Positions 1-8,371 of a stretch of DNA of 64,000 nucleotides are shown one piece after another. Source of the stretch: Microbacterium oxydans. GTDB taxonomy: Bacteria; Actinomycetota; Actinomycetes; Actinomycetales; Microbacteriaceae. The notes under the pieces were generated by a model. It saw nothing but the letters and a program-made list of their open reading frames with translations, was not told where the DNA came from and ran no database searches. Made by a program: the position numbers and the translations under genes. The stretch spans positions 310,001 to 374,000 of the forward strand of contig NZ_JYIV01000027.1 in assembly GCF_000956405.1 (NCBI RefSeq), read 5' to 3'. Within the stretch, counting starts at the first letter, position 1. Each line of letters starts with the position of its first letter.

Positions 1-187
1 CAGCATTCTGCGTGGCCACGCTCAGACGTCCGGCCGCGTAGGCCACCGCGTTCCGCAACTCATCCGTCGCCTTCGACGTACCGCCCTCGGACACGGCGAC
101 TTCGTTCGCGGCAGGAAAAGCCGCCGCTTCACGGGCCAGCCGCTTGAGCTCGGCCATGATCTGATCGAAGTCGATTCCGATGGTCAT
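1..187 (-). CDS. Partial hypothetical protein at window edge, ESX-linked
   Basis: The first 62 residues of a minus-strand gene are visible (MTIGIDFDQIMAEL...), and the rest lies left of the window. It starts at ATG 187 behind a purine-rich GAGGGGG Shine-Dalgarno about six bases upstream. The visible part is Ala-rich and predicted helical, without a signal peptide or membrane helix. It lies 124 bp downstream of two WXG100 genes on the same strand, so it is probably co-transcribed with them and may be an ESX accessory protein or substrate. I do not recognise the family. Confidence 0.6.
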   Translation of the reverse strand, partial: MTIGIDFDQIMAELKRLAREAAAFPAANEVAVSEGGTSKATDELRNAVAYAAGRLSVATQNA

Positions 188-311
188 CGACGCCCCCTCT
201 TCTTTCCTCCGGCGATCCCGTCACGCCTGCTGTGCCGTCCGGTGTCTCACCGAAAAGCACAGCAGACGGCGCGGGGCCGGCGCATCTCTGCGACGGACCC
301 GCGCCACGGGG

Positions 312-602
312 TCAGGCTCCGAACCGCCCGGCAGCCGACTTGTCGGTCTGCACGTACTGGCCCGAGATCTCCTCGGTCTTGCCCGCGATCTGCGTGAGCA
401 GCTGCTGCATCTCACTCAGCGAACGGTTCCACTTGGCCTGCGCCTGGTCGTATGCCTGCTGTGCGGCACCATCCCAGGAAGCCCGCAGCTTGCCGACCTC
501 GGACTCGAGACGGTCGAGCTCGGAACGAATACCCTGCGACCCGCTGCGGATCTGCGCTGCCAGAGCGTTGACCTGCTCCGGGCGAACTGACATTGACTGC
601 AT
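312..602 (-). CDS. WXG100 family protein with YxxxD export signal
   Basis: A protein of about 96 residues, the usual WXG100 (ESAT-6/CFP-10) size. It is two amphipathic helices joined by the turn SWDGAAQQAY, which carries the W-x-G motif. Near the C terminus YVQTD fits the YxxxD/E general secretion signal recognised by the EccC ATPase, so this subunit probably carries the export signal of the heterodimer. The start was chosen at ATG 602, six bases from AAGGAG. ATG 605 is only three bases from it, and ATG 593 is also possible. It lies just downstream of a second WXG100 gene and close to eccD, eccB and mycP. Role: secreted ESX substrate and probable co-dependent export partner. Confidence 0.9.
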   Translation of the reverse strand: MQSMSVRPEQVNALAAQIRSGSQGIRSELDRLESEVGKLRASWDGAAQQAYDQAQAKWNRSLSEMQQLLTQIAGKTEEISGQYVQTDKSAAGRFGA

Positions 603-634
603 CATGTTCTCCTTGAAATCTCTGTGGTCTACGC

Positions 635-949
635 TCAGGAACCCATCATCGAGCCGAGGCCCGAGATGGTCTGCTGGTGCGCTTCTTCGGTCGCGGCCTG
701 GTCACGCTCGGTGCCGGCGAGGGCATCTTCGAGCGTCACGAGAACCTCGTTGAGCTGACGAGCCTGCTCGTCCCAACGCGACATCAGCGTGGTGAACGAT
801 GCGGCAGCCGCACCCGTCCAGAATCCACGCAGCTGCTCGATCTCACTGCGGACCTTCTTGGTCTGCTGGTCGATCCCGGTCTTGGTCTCCCGCACCGCCT
901 GGGCTCCGCGACGCAGAGCCCCTTCTTCTGCGGAGATGACATCAGCCAT
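635..949 (-). CDS. WXG100 family protein (Esx partner)
   Basis: A 104-residue WXG100 protein. Helix 1 ends before RGFWTGAAAASF, which holds the W-T-G turn, and a second helix follows (TLMSRWDEQARQLNEVLVTLEDAL). The tail has no YxxxD/E, so it probably leaves the cell as a heterodimer with the downstream 96-residue protein, which has that signal. ATG 949 is preceded by GGAGGGAGTGAG. The two genes are 32 bp apart and form the classic esx pair. They are divergent from eccD, with about 290 bp of shared upstream DNA. Confidence 0.9.
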   Translation of the reverse strand: MADVISAEEGALRRGAQAVRETKTGIDQQTKKVRSEIEQLRGFWTGAAAASFTTLMSRWDEQARQLNEVLVTLEDALAGTERDQAATEEAHQQTISGLGSMMGS

Positions 950-1165
950 TACTCACTCCCTCCGGTCCTCAAAGGACACACGTGCGGGGGAGCGCATCCC
1001 TGGGCTGGGACGACATCGAAACAACCCCCCACGAATCTGTTTCAGGAGCCAGGGTAGAACAGATCGGATCGGATCACCATAAGCGAAGAAGCCTCGCGGG
1101 AAGATTTGTGCCTTCGATAGAGAAATCCATCCGCTCAGCGACTACATGCTGTCGTGCGCCTCAAC

Positions 1166-1171
1166 TAGGGT
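1166..1171 (+). promoter_or_regulatory. Possible -10 element upstream of eccD
   Basis: TAGGGT is a common actinobacterial -10 form. It lies about 70 bp before the eccD start in the 291-bp intergenic region between the divergent esx pair and eccD. No convincing -35 is visible. The minus strand carries TACCCT at 1051-1056, which could serve the esx pair equally weakly. Nothing else is recognisable in this intergenic stretch. Confidence 0.25.
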
Positions 1172-1240
1172 GAAAGGCGGAATGCGCAGCCACCGGATCT
1201 CCTCCGGTCAGACCGCACACCATGGAGGGGGCATCGTTCC

Positions 1241-2575
1241 ATGACTCAGAGCAGCGCAGCGGCAGGCACCGTGCTGCGGCTTTCCGTCGTCAGCGACGAC
1301 CGACGGCTCGACGTCGGCGTACCGTCGCAGGTTCCGCTCGTCGAGATCATCCCGGGATTCGCCCGCAGTCTCGGGGTCCTCGACCCGACGCTCACCCATG
1401 GCGGCTACGCGCTGCAGCGCGCCGACGGCACCCCGCTCGACCCCGCACGCGGCGCAGCCGCCCAGGGGGTGCACGACGGCGAGCTGCTGACCCTGGTGCG
1501 CGGCGGGTTGATGCACGAGCCGCGCATCTACGACGACGTCGTCGAAGCCGTCATCGACGCCACAGCAGAGCAGCACAGTTCGTGGACGCCCGCCGACAGT
1601 TCGCGCACCGCACTCTTCATCAGCCTCACGTTCCTCTCCCTCTGCGCGCTGCTGCTCGTGGCCACACCCCCGACCTCGCTGATCCCCGCGATCATCGCCG
1701 GCGCCGGTGCCGTGGTGCTCAGCGTCGCTGCCGCAGTGCTCATGCGCCTGCGCCAGCCCGAAGCCGGACACGCACTCGGACTCGCCGCTGCCGCGTACGG
1801 CGGACTCGCCGGCTACCTCGCGGTGCCGACGCAGAGTATCTGGGGTTGGCCTCTCGCCGCGATGGGGCTGGGCCTCGTCATCGTCGGAGGCGTCGGCCTC
1901 GCCGTCACACAGGACAAGCCGGAGATCCACCTCGTCCCCATCGCGCTCGGCGCGTCGATCGGTATCACGGCCACGGCCGCCGCCGTCTTCGGCGACCCGC
2001 TCGCGCCGTACGCCATCATGCTCGCCACCACGGCCCTCCTCGCGAACGGCATCCCCTGGCTCGCACTCAGCTCCACCCGCATCCGCGTGATCTCCCCGCA
2101 GAGCGACGCCGAGATGTTCGCCGCGCCCGTGCCGATCGACGCCGACGAGGTCAAGCGCCGTGCCGCTACCGGCACCCGCACCCTGATCGCGCTGCGCGCC
2201 GCACTGGGACTCGCCGCGCTGATCGCGACACCGCTCGTCGCGGCCAGCGGAGTCTTCGGCGCCGTGCTGTGCGTGCTGGCCTTCATCGGGATGATGTTCC
2301 AGTCCCGCCAGATCCACGCACGCCTCGGAGTGCTGGTGCTGATGGCCATCGGGGCGATCGGGCTGGCCACGACCGGAGTGACCGTCGCCCTCGCCCTGCC
2401 GGACGTGCGCACCTGGATGCTGCTCATCCTGGTGGTGGCGACCGTGATCCTCGTCGGACTCACCCTGCTCACGCCCAAGGCGCGTCTGCGGCTCACGCGC
2501 ATCGGCGACACGGTCGAGATCGTCGCCCTCGCACTGCTCCTGCCCCTCGGCGTCATCACGGCGGGGCTCGTCTGA
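1241..2575 (+). CDS. eccD: Type VII secretion integral membrane protein EccD
   Basis: 444 residues, typical EccD length. Residues about 12-92 form a ubiquitin-like YukD domain (LRLSVVSDDRRLDVGVPSQ...) that faces the cytosol. From about residue 125 on there are roughly eleven hydrophobic segments, as in the EccD pore subunit of the ESX inner-membrane complex. ATG 1241 follows AGGGGG. The next gene, eccB, starts three bases after the stop, so translation is coupled. EccD normally works with EccB, EccC and sometimes EccE; EccC is not seen here and is probably encoded left of the window. Confidence 0.9.
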   Translation: MTQSSAAAGTVLRLSVVSDDRRLDVGVPSQVPLVEIIPGFARSLGVLDPTLTHGGYALQRADGTPLDPARGAAAQGVHDGELLTLVRGGLMHEPRIYDDVVEAVIDATAEQHSSWTPADSSRTALFISLTFLSLCALLLVATPPTSLIPAIIAGAGAVVLSVAAAVLMRLRQPEAGHALGLAAAAYGGLAGYLAVPTQSIWGWPLAAMGLGLVIVGGVGLAVTQDKPEIHLVPIALGASIGITATAAAVFGDPLAPYAIMLATTALLANGIPWLALSSTRIRVISPQSDAEMFAAPVPIDADEVKRRAATGTRTLIALRAALGLAALIATPLVAASGVFGAVLCVLAFIGMMFQSRQIHARLGVLVLMAIGAIGLATTGVTVALALPDVRTWMLLILVVATVILVGLTLLTPKARLRLTRIGDTVEIVALALLLPLGVITAGLV

Positions 2576-2578
2576 CCG

Positions 2579-3931
2579 ATGGCGACCAAGAAGGATCTCA
2601 TCGAGGCCCAGGGCTTCAGCAGACGACGACTCCTCTCCGCCTTCACCGGCGGAGCACCGGGAGGCAAGGAACTCGACCCGGCGAAGCCGCTTCGTGCCGT
2701 GGTCGCCGGCGTCGCCCTGACCGTCGGCGTCATCCTGGTCGGGGTGTTCTGGGGCATCATGCAGCCCGGCCTTCCCGGCGACTGGCAGAACAACCGTCTC
2801 ATCATCGCGACCGACACCGGGGCACGCTACGTCTCCGTCGAGGGCACGCTCTACCCCGTGATCAACACCGCCAGCGCCCGCCTGCTCATCCCGGCCGGCG
2901 AGTTCAAGGTCGTGCGCACCGACCAGTCCGCGCTCGACGGCATCCCCGTCGGCGCCTCGATCGGCATCCTCGGCGCCCCCGACGATCTGCCCGCGCCGAG
3001 CGCCCTCATCAACGCGTCGTGGACCGCATGCGTCGATGACTCAGACGGCACGGCCGTATCGCTGTCGAACGACCCGATCGCCCAGGTCGCGAACGGCAGC
3101 GGAACCGTGGTGCAGCGCGGAGACGAGCTGTTCGTGGTCGCCGACGGCCTCCGCCACGCCGTGCCCGCCGACGACGCGAACGCCGTGCTGCGTGCCGTCG
3201 GTCTCGGTACCAGCGACGTGTACGAGGTCGACGGCCGCTGGCTGAACCTCTTCGACGCCGGTGCAGACCTCGAGCCGATCCGTCTCAATGCCGTCGGTGC
3301 CTCCGTTCCCGGCACCGACCTGACAGCGGGCACGATCGTGCACGTGCAGGGCAGCCCGGCCGACGAGCGCTACGTCGCCCTGGCAACAGGCGAGCTCGCC
3401 CGGCTCAGCCCGCTCGCCTACCAGCTGTACCTGCTCGGCAGCGGAGAAGAAGCCGGCGCCGAAGAAGAGGTCTCGCCGGCCGAGGTCGCCAACGTGCCGA
3501 CCGTTCCGAACGCGGGTGGCGACGACTGGCCGACGCAGCCCCTGAAGACCCTCGCGGCGGGCCAGACCCCCTGCGCCGTCCTCGGCGACGACGCTCGCAC
3601 CGTGCTCGGTTCCACGACCTCCGAGCTGCCGGAAGAACGATCGCGCGTCGACGTCGCTGTCGGAGGCGGCGCCCTCGTGCAGGTGCGCGGCACGTCAGAC
3701 GATGCCGTCGGCATGGCTGTGCTGGTCGACGAGTCGGGCACCGCGTACGCGATCCCCGGAGCGGTCGTCGAGCCGGATGCCGAGGAGGCCGCGAGCGACG
3801 CCATCGCCCAGCTCGGCTACTCCCCCTCCGACATCGGACGTGTCTCGAACGCGTGGATCGAGTTCTTCGCCGCGGGACCGGCCCTGACCAGCGAGGCCGC
3901 GAGAGAATCGCCCGGCTCCGGGACGAAGTGA
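2579..3931 (+). CDS. eccB: Type VII secretion protein EccB
   Basis: 450 residues. The N terminus is cytosolic and starts MATKKDLIEAQGFSRRRLLSAF, very like other EccB proteins. A single transmembrane helix follows at about 41-64 (AVVAGVALTVGVILVGVFWGI), then a large extracytoplasmic domain with the repeated EccB-type modules. The EccB family forms the periplasmic or extracellular part of the ESX channel. The gene starts three bases after eccD. Its TGA overlaps the mycP start codon in a TGATG, so the three genes form one translational unit. Confidence 0.9.
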   Translation: MATKKDLIEAQGFSRRRLLSAFTGGAPGGKELDPAKPLRAVVAGVALTVGVILVGVFWGIMQPGLPGDWQNNRLIIATDTGARYVSVEGTLYPVINTASARLLIPAGEFKVVRTDQSALDGIPVGASIGILGAPDDLPAPSALINASWTACVDDSDGTAVSLSNDPIAQVANGSGTVVQRGDELFVVADGLRHAVPADDANAVLRAVGLGTSDVYEVDGRWLNLFDAGADLEPIRLNAVGASVPGTDLTAGTIVHVQGSPADERYVALATGELARLSPLAYQLYLLGSGEEAGAEEEVSPAEVANVPTVPNAGGDDWPTQPLKTLAAGQTPCAVLGDDARTVLGSTTSELPEERSRVDVAVGGGALVQVRGTSDDAVGMAVLVDESGTAYAIPGAVVEPDAEEAASDAIAQLGYSPSDIGRVSNAWIEFFAAGPALTSEAARESPGSGTK

Positions 3932-5259
3932 TGCGTCGACGCGCCGCCCTCGCGACCCTCGTACTGGGCGCAGCAGTGTTCGGCGCCCCCACTTCCGCGC
4001 TGGCATCGACCTCCGCACCCGCATCCATCGTCTCGGCAGCGACCGGTGCCTGCGAACCCGGCAACATCGTGTTCACACCCCAGGCTCCTGCCGCACTCGC
4101 CGCTCTCGGCGCCGACGATGCGAACCGCCTCGCCACCGGTGCGGGTGTCGTCGTCGCGGTCGTCGATTCGGGGATCGACGCGGGCAACCCGCATCTCGCC
4201 GGAGTCGTGATCGGCGGCGTCGACCTCGTCGGCGACGGCGAACGCGGTGACGGGATGAGTGACATCACCGGGCACGGGACGGCCATCGCGGGCCAGATCG
4301 CCGCGCAACCGGTCGCCGGCTCCGGCGTGGTCGGACTCGCCCCCGATGCCCGTCTGCTGTCGGTGCGGGTCTTCCGCAGCGATTCGCCACAGGACGTCGA
4401 CAAGGGCTTCGGTCCCACCTCTCAGCGCATCGCCGACGGCATCAACTGGGCTGCCGACAACGGTGCCGACATCATCAACGTCTCGATGTCGCAGGCCGCG
4501 AACTCCGACGACCTCCGCGCCGCTGTGGAGCACGCCGCCGCGGTCGGCGCACTGGTCGTCGCGAGCGGCGGCAACAGGGCATCCGATGCCGAGGCCGAAG
4601 ACGGACCCCGCTACCCCGCGGCCTACGAACAGGTACTCGGGGTCAGCGCCGCCGATGCGAACGGCCTCGCCACGGACGCCTCGATCCACGGACCGCAGGT
4701 CGGCGTGACGGCACCGGGCAGCAGTGTCCTCACCGCGGCGCCGGGTGGCGGCGACTGCCTCTTCGCCTCCGATGCCCCGGCGTCGAGCTTCGCGACCGGA
4801 TACGTGAGCGCTGCTGCCGCCCTGGTCGCCGAAGCGCACCCGGAAGACCCTCCCGCAGGGTGGGCCTACCGCCTCACAGCGACCGCCCTTCGCGCAGATG
4901 CCGACAACCGCGACGACGTGAACGGCTGGGGCTTCATCCAGCCCTCCGCCGCCATCCAGCTCCTGCCCGACGCCACCACACGGGGACCGGTGAGCCCCTT
5001 CTTCGACACGGCAGAGAGCGCGGTGCGCCCGCCCGCCGCATCCGTCGACCCCGACCACGGTGCGTCGCCGTTCGCTCTCACCCGCGAAGCCGCGCTGTTC
5101 GCAGCGATCGGCGGGGCCAGTCTGCTCGGCGTGCTCGGCATCCTCATCGTGCTGCGGCGTCGCAAGGATGCCTCTGCGGAGGATCCCGCGGAGGCGGAGC
5201 GCTCGGGCGGACTCCTCGACCAGTCCCAGACGGACGATCCCGCCCGCCAGTTCGACTGA
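3931..5259 (+). CDS. mycP: Mycosin, membrane-anchored S8 serine protease of the ESX system
   Basis: Read from ATG 3931, which overlaps the eccB stop, it is 442 residues. In-frame codons upstream lie inside eccB and are unlikely to be used. It has a signal peptide (about 1-26), then a subtilase fold with Asp79 in VVAVVDSGID, His115 in TGHGTAIAG, the oxyanion Asn in ASGGN and nucleophile Ser286 in ASSFATGYVS. Cys41 and Cys276 could form the disulfide usual in mycosins. A C-terminal helix at about residues 389-407 anchors it in the membrane, leaving a short basic cytosolic tail. Mycosins stabilise the ESX complex and may process substrates. Ala replaces the usual Gly of the GTS motif, which is a small deviation. 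Confidence 0.9.
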   Translation: MRRRAALATLVLGAAVFGAPTSALASTSAPASIVSAATGACEPGNIVFTPQAPAALAALGADDANRLATGAGVVVAVVDSGIDAGNPHLAGVVIGGVDLVGDGERGDGMSDITGHGTAIAGQIAAQPVAGSGVVGLAPDARLLSVRVFRSDSPQDVDKGFGPTSQRIADGINWAADNGADIINVSMSQAANSDDLRAAVEHAAAVGALVVASGGNRASDAEAEDGPRYPAAYEQVLGVSAADANGLATDASIHGPQVGVTAPGSSVLTAAPGGGDCLFASDAPASSFATGYVSAAAALVAEAHPEDPPAGWAYRLTATALRADADNRDDVNGWGFIQPSAAIQLLPDATTRGPVSPFFDTAESAVRPPAASVDPDHGASPFALTREAALFAAIGGASLLGVLGILIVLRRRKDASAEDPAEAERSGGLLDQSQTDDPARQFD

Positions 5260-5320
5260 CATCCCCGGCGCGCGGCCCTCGACGTTCCGACAGCTCGGAC
5301 ACGTCACGCGGATCTGACCC

Positions 5321-5827
5321 TCAGCGGCCTTCCCGCGCTCGCTTCCGCGCGGCAGCGATACCGAGCACTCGGGCACCTGCGACCATCACCACTCCCGACG
5401 ACACGAGGAGGATGATCGCGGCGCCTGCCCCGTACTGGCTGACCATCGCGGCGCTGATCACGAACGCCACCATGCTGCCGATCACCCCCACGAACAAGGC
5501 GAGTGCGACAAGCAGCATGAGCACACCGATCCGGGATTCCCTCCCTGCCACCGGCGTGGCGAGCCGGAAGCCGGCACGGGCGATCAAGAAGGCGACCGCG
5601 GCGACGACGGTGGCAACCACCCCGACGCCGAGCAGTGCACCGTCGGTGGACGCACCGGCAAGCGAGGCGATGGCAATGATCGACGCGAAGACGCCGCTCA
5701 CGAGCGAGATGACCGCGGGGATCCTCGGCCGCGCCGTGGAGGGATCAGACGATCGCACGGGGCTCACCGGAGTTCGCAGCCGTCGGTACGCGATCGCCAG
5801 GCCTGACCTCCGGGAGGGGGTGGACAC
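5321..5827 (-). CDS. Four-helix membrane protein, hypothetical
   Basis: 168 residues from a GTG start at 5827, with no strong Shine-Dalgarno. The first 35 residues are basic and cytosolic-looking. Four hydrophobic stretches follow at about 37-58, 64-85, 99-122 and 127-150, and the tail is basic (AARKRAREGR). It is convergent with mycP and divergent from the putative substrate genes at 5984 on. No catalytic motif is visible and I do not recognise the family. Its placement between the ESX core and cargo genes suggests an accessory role, but that is only context. Confidence 0.7.
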   Translation of the reverse strand: MSTPSRRSGLAIAYRRLRTPVSPVRSSDPSTARPRIPAVISLVSGVFASIIAIASLAGASTDGALLGVGVVATVVAAVAFLIARAGFRLATPVAGRESRIGVLMLLVALALFVGVIGSMVAFVISAAMVSQYGAGAAIILLVSSGVVMVAGARVLGIAAARKRAREGR

Positions 5828-5983
5828 GATTCATCTCGTCATTCGCCTGACGTCTCTTTCCACGCATCCGCTGAGGCTACCCGACCCGCAGCCGATCCAC
5901 TCGACGGGCCCGACCCTCACACTGGCTGGATCGAGCCGCCCCTGTGGCGATGTGACCGCGATCCTGTACGTTGGGAGGCATCG

Positions 5984-6736
5984 ATGACGGTGACCCGGGG
6001 GGGGACAAGAGTGGCGAGCGACAACGAAGCGATTTACGAGCTCCACGAGCAGCTGGCCCAGAAGGCCGCACAGATGCAAGAAGCTCTCGCTCGCGCGGAT
6101 GATGTGAGCGCCGATGACCCGACCGGCCAAGTCTCCGTCCGTCTCGAAGGCTCCTCCGTCGACGTCACCGTCGGGACCTTCTGGCGCACATCGATCCGGC
6201 CCGAGGCGCTGTCAGGCGTCATCCTCGAGACGACGAACACCGTTCTCCTCTCCAGACTCGAAGCATGGGGTTCGAGTTTCACCGACGACGCGCCGGACGT
6301 CCCTCCGCAACCGATGACCTCCGCCGCCATACCAGCGAACGAGATCGCTGACCTCGTGGCGTCCGCAGATGGAGATGTCTTCCATCGAAACGTCAACCGT
6401 TTCATCGACACCTTCTCCTCTCGACTGACCGAAACGCTGGGGCAACTCACCGAACGCGCGAACCAGGTGCACCAGGGCGCGGACAGCCACGCGCGTGCAC
6501 GGGTCGAACTCGACAGCCGGGGAACCCTCGTGGGCATCCGGTTCGACGAGGACTGGCTCCGCAGCGCAGACGGCGGAGAGGTGACTGACGCGATCCGTGC
6601 AGCGATGTCGAGTGCACGGCAGATCCTCTCGGCCGCGACGCCTTCCCTTCCCTTCGAAGGCACTCCGCTCGGCGAGTACGCAGAGGGAATCGCAGATCCT
6701 GTCGAACTGATCCGAATGCTGACTCGAGGAGGCTGA
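5984..6736 (+). CDS. Tandem YbaB/EbfC-like protein (EspL-like)
   Basis: 250 residues. Two segments resemble the YbaB/EbfC beta-hairpin and helix signature: about 50-100 (VSVRLEGSSVDVTVGTFW) and about 170-215 (ARVELDSRGTLVGIRFDEDW, then an Ala-rich helix). YbaB-like proteins occur in ESX loci, mycobacterial EspL for example, where they are thought to help substrates or bind nucleic acid. Here the domain appears duplicated in one chain. ATG 5984 follows GGGAGG with five bases of spacing. The next gene starts four bases after the stop, so this is the first gene of the cargo operon. Confidence 0.65.
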   Translation: MTVTRGGTRVASDNEAIYELHEQLAQKAAQMQEALARADDVSADDPTGQVSVRLEGSSVDVTVGTFWRTSIRPEALSGVILETTNTVLLSRLEAWGSSFTDDAPDVPPQPMTSAAIPANEIADLVASADGDVFHRNVNRFIDTFSSRLTETLGQLTERANQVHQGADSHARARVELDSRGTLVGIRFDEDWLRSADGGEVTDAIRAAMSSARQILSAATPSLPFEGTPLGEYAEGIADPVELIRMLTRGG

Positions 6737-6740
6737 GACG

Positions 6741-7064
6741 ATGCTCTCACCGGAGGAGATCCGAGTCGCTTCCGAGGCTCTCGGAAGCGACGCAACCGTG
6801 TGGGACGACGTGTCGACCCGCATCTCGACGGCATCGACGGCGAGCACATCGATGCATTCGTCAGATGCCGCTTTCTGCTGGAAAGGCGACGAGCTGTACG
6901 CGCAGTACGGTGAGATCCTCTCCGCAGTGACGTCATACCTCTCTGCAGGTGCCTCGGCCGCCGCCGATGGCGCTCAGGTGCTCCGCGAAGTGCGCGACCT
7001 CTTCATCGCCCGTGAGGACGAGACCGTCAGCACGATCAACGGCATGTGGGAAGTCCAACTGTGA
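6741..7064 (+). CDS. Small WXG/EspC-like ESX-associated protein
   Basis: 107 residues, mostly helical, with a central CWKGDELYAQYGEI that gives a W-x-G turn, so it is probably a WXG100- or EspC-like helical hairpin. No C-terminal YxxxD/E is present, so export would need a partner. ATG 6741 is preceded by GAGGAGG. It lies between the YbaB-like gene and the Trp-rich WXG protein, which is the natural candidate partner. The sequence is too divergent to name a family confidently. Confidence 0.65.
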   Translation: MLSPEEIRVASEALGSDATVWDDVSTRISTASTASTSMHSSDAAFCWKGDELYAQYGEILSAVTSYLSAGASAAADGAQVLREVRDLFIAREDETVSTINGMWEVQL

Positions 7065-7113
7065 ACGACGATCGAAAGAACATGCGGGACAACCGCAATC
7101 TCGGGAGGCACCA

Positions 7114-7827
7114 ATGTCTATTCCTGTAGCCGGTTCGGGAGCACCCGACTGGGCCAAGCTGGTGGAGGAGATCGAACAGCGCATCGAAGAGGCCCGAACG
7201 AACGTCAACAACCTGCTCTCTGACGTGTGGGATTGGGTGCAGTGGGCTGCGGATCGTCTGCGTGATGCGTGGAACTGGTTGATGGAACGTCTCGGCGAGT
7301 TCTGGGACGTCATCGCGGATCCATACCGGCGACCCGGCTACCGTGAGCAGATCCGTGCGCTCGCCGGCTCCTGGCGTGCTGACCTCGCGACACCCCTGTC
7401 CAACGCCAAGAACCAGATCGACCCCTCTGTGCTGAAGACCGACGAAGAATGGGGCGGCAAGGGCGCGGAGCGGTACGAGCAGACGACTGCCGCCCAGCGT
7501 GCTGCGATGTCCGGCTTCGAAGCGGCGATTGCCAATCCGGTCGCCGGTGGCCTGGAGAAACTCGCCGGTGGCCTGGACACGTTCACGACGCTGATGTGGA
7601 CGACCCTGGGAACCTTGATCGCAGGAATCATCTCCGGAATCGCCGCATTGGCGACACTGATCGCTGCCCCGGCGGGGATCGTCGCGATGGTCGGAGCCCT
7701 CGCTGCTGCTCTGATCCAGATCGCCAGCGCCAACGTGCAGCTCGACAACGCCATCGATTCGGCGAAGAGCCAGATGGCAGGCGTCGCGGACAAAGCCACC
7801 GGGTGGCCGAAGTTCGCAGCGAATTGA
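7114..7827 (+). CDS. Trp-rich WXG-fold protein with hydrophobic C-terminal half, probable T7SS substrate
   Basis: 237 residues from ATG 7114, behind GGGAGG. Residues about 10-60 are an amphipathic helix unusually rich in tryptophan (VWDWVQWAADRLRDAWNW). Residues about 70-150 look like a WXG100 hairpin with the turn EEWGGKGAERYEQT. Residues about 155-205 are a Gly/Ala-rich hydrophobic stretch (TLIAGIISGIAALATLIAAPAG and following) able to insert into membranes. A helical tail follows. There is no signal peptide, which fits ESX export. It sits behind a smaller WXG-like gene and before a membrane protein. A membrane-active effector is possible; so is a structural substrate. Confidence 0.65.
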   Translation: MSIPVAGSGAPDWAKLVEEIEQRIEEARTNVNNLLSDVWDWVQWAADRLRDAWNWLMERLGEFWDVIADPYRRPGYREQIRALAGSWRADLATPLSNAKNQIDPSVLKTDEEWGGKGAERYEQTTAAQRAAMSGFEAAIANPVAGGLEKLAGGLDTFTTLMWTTLGTLIAGIISGIAALATLIAAPAGIVAMVGALAAALIQIASANVQLDNAIDSAKSQMAGVADKATGWPKFAAN

Positions 7828-7855
7828 TGAAGAACGCCTCGCCGGGAGGGAACGG

Positions 7856-8323
7856 ATGACGTCACCAGGGAGTTCCGCGAACGACGCAGTACGTCGTGCC
7901 GCGCGAGTTCGGGGAACCATCGCCATCGTTCTCGCGATCGTGTCCGCGATCGGAGTGCTGGTGACTCTGGACCTCTGGAAGAACACCGCCGCCCCGGGCA
8001 TGGTCTCACTTCCGAGCAACCTGCTTCTCAGCCTCGGCTTCGTCGTGGCCGCGTGGCGCGCGTTCGCGATTGCTCGGCGCGGCGGCCACACCGAGAGCAG
8101 CGCGGCGGCCGACCGCATGATCGCTCTGATCGGGCTTGTCGTCGTCTTCGCGATGGTCTTCTCGGCGATCACCGCCATCGGTTCGACGGGATGGCTCGTG
8201 CTCGTGCTCTATGCCGTCGCGCTGTCGGCAGGGCTCGAGACATTGCTCATCCTGAACTGGAAGGCCCAGTCGCTCCACGGGCCGCTGTCTGCACAACGTC
8301 CTGTGGGAGGGCACCGCGGTTGA
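7856..8323 (+). CDS. Four-helix membrane protein downstream of WXG substrate
   Basis: 155 residues with about four transmembrane helices (near 20-40, 52-70, 86-105 and 108-132) and short charged ends. No enzyme motif is visible. ATG 7856 follows GGGAGGG. It is the last gene of the 5984-8323 plus-strand group, 28 bp after the Trp-rich WXG protein. Its position would suit a cognate membrane partner or immunity protein, but nothing in the sequence proves this. It is convergent with the kinase/phosphatase operon. Confidence 0.65.
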   Translation: MTSPGSSANDAVRRAARVRGTIAIVLAIVSAIGVLVTLDLWKNTAAPGMVSLPSNLLLSLGFVVAAWRAFAIARRGGHTESSAAADRMIALIGLVVVFAMVFSAITAIGSTGWLVLVLYAVALSAGLETLLILNWKAQSLHGPLSAQRPVGGHRG

Positions 8324-8371
8324 GCGCGGCGACGCTCTCACCCCGAGGTCTGCTGTCGACGGAAGCGACTC

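Noticed and set aside
3853..3930. Start of mycP 78 bp further upstream
   Set aside because: It would add a charged stretch inside eccB before the signal peptide. ATG 3931 overlaps the eccB stop and begins a proper signal peptide.
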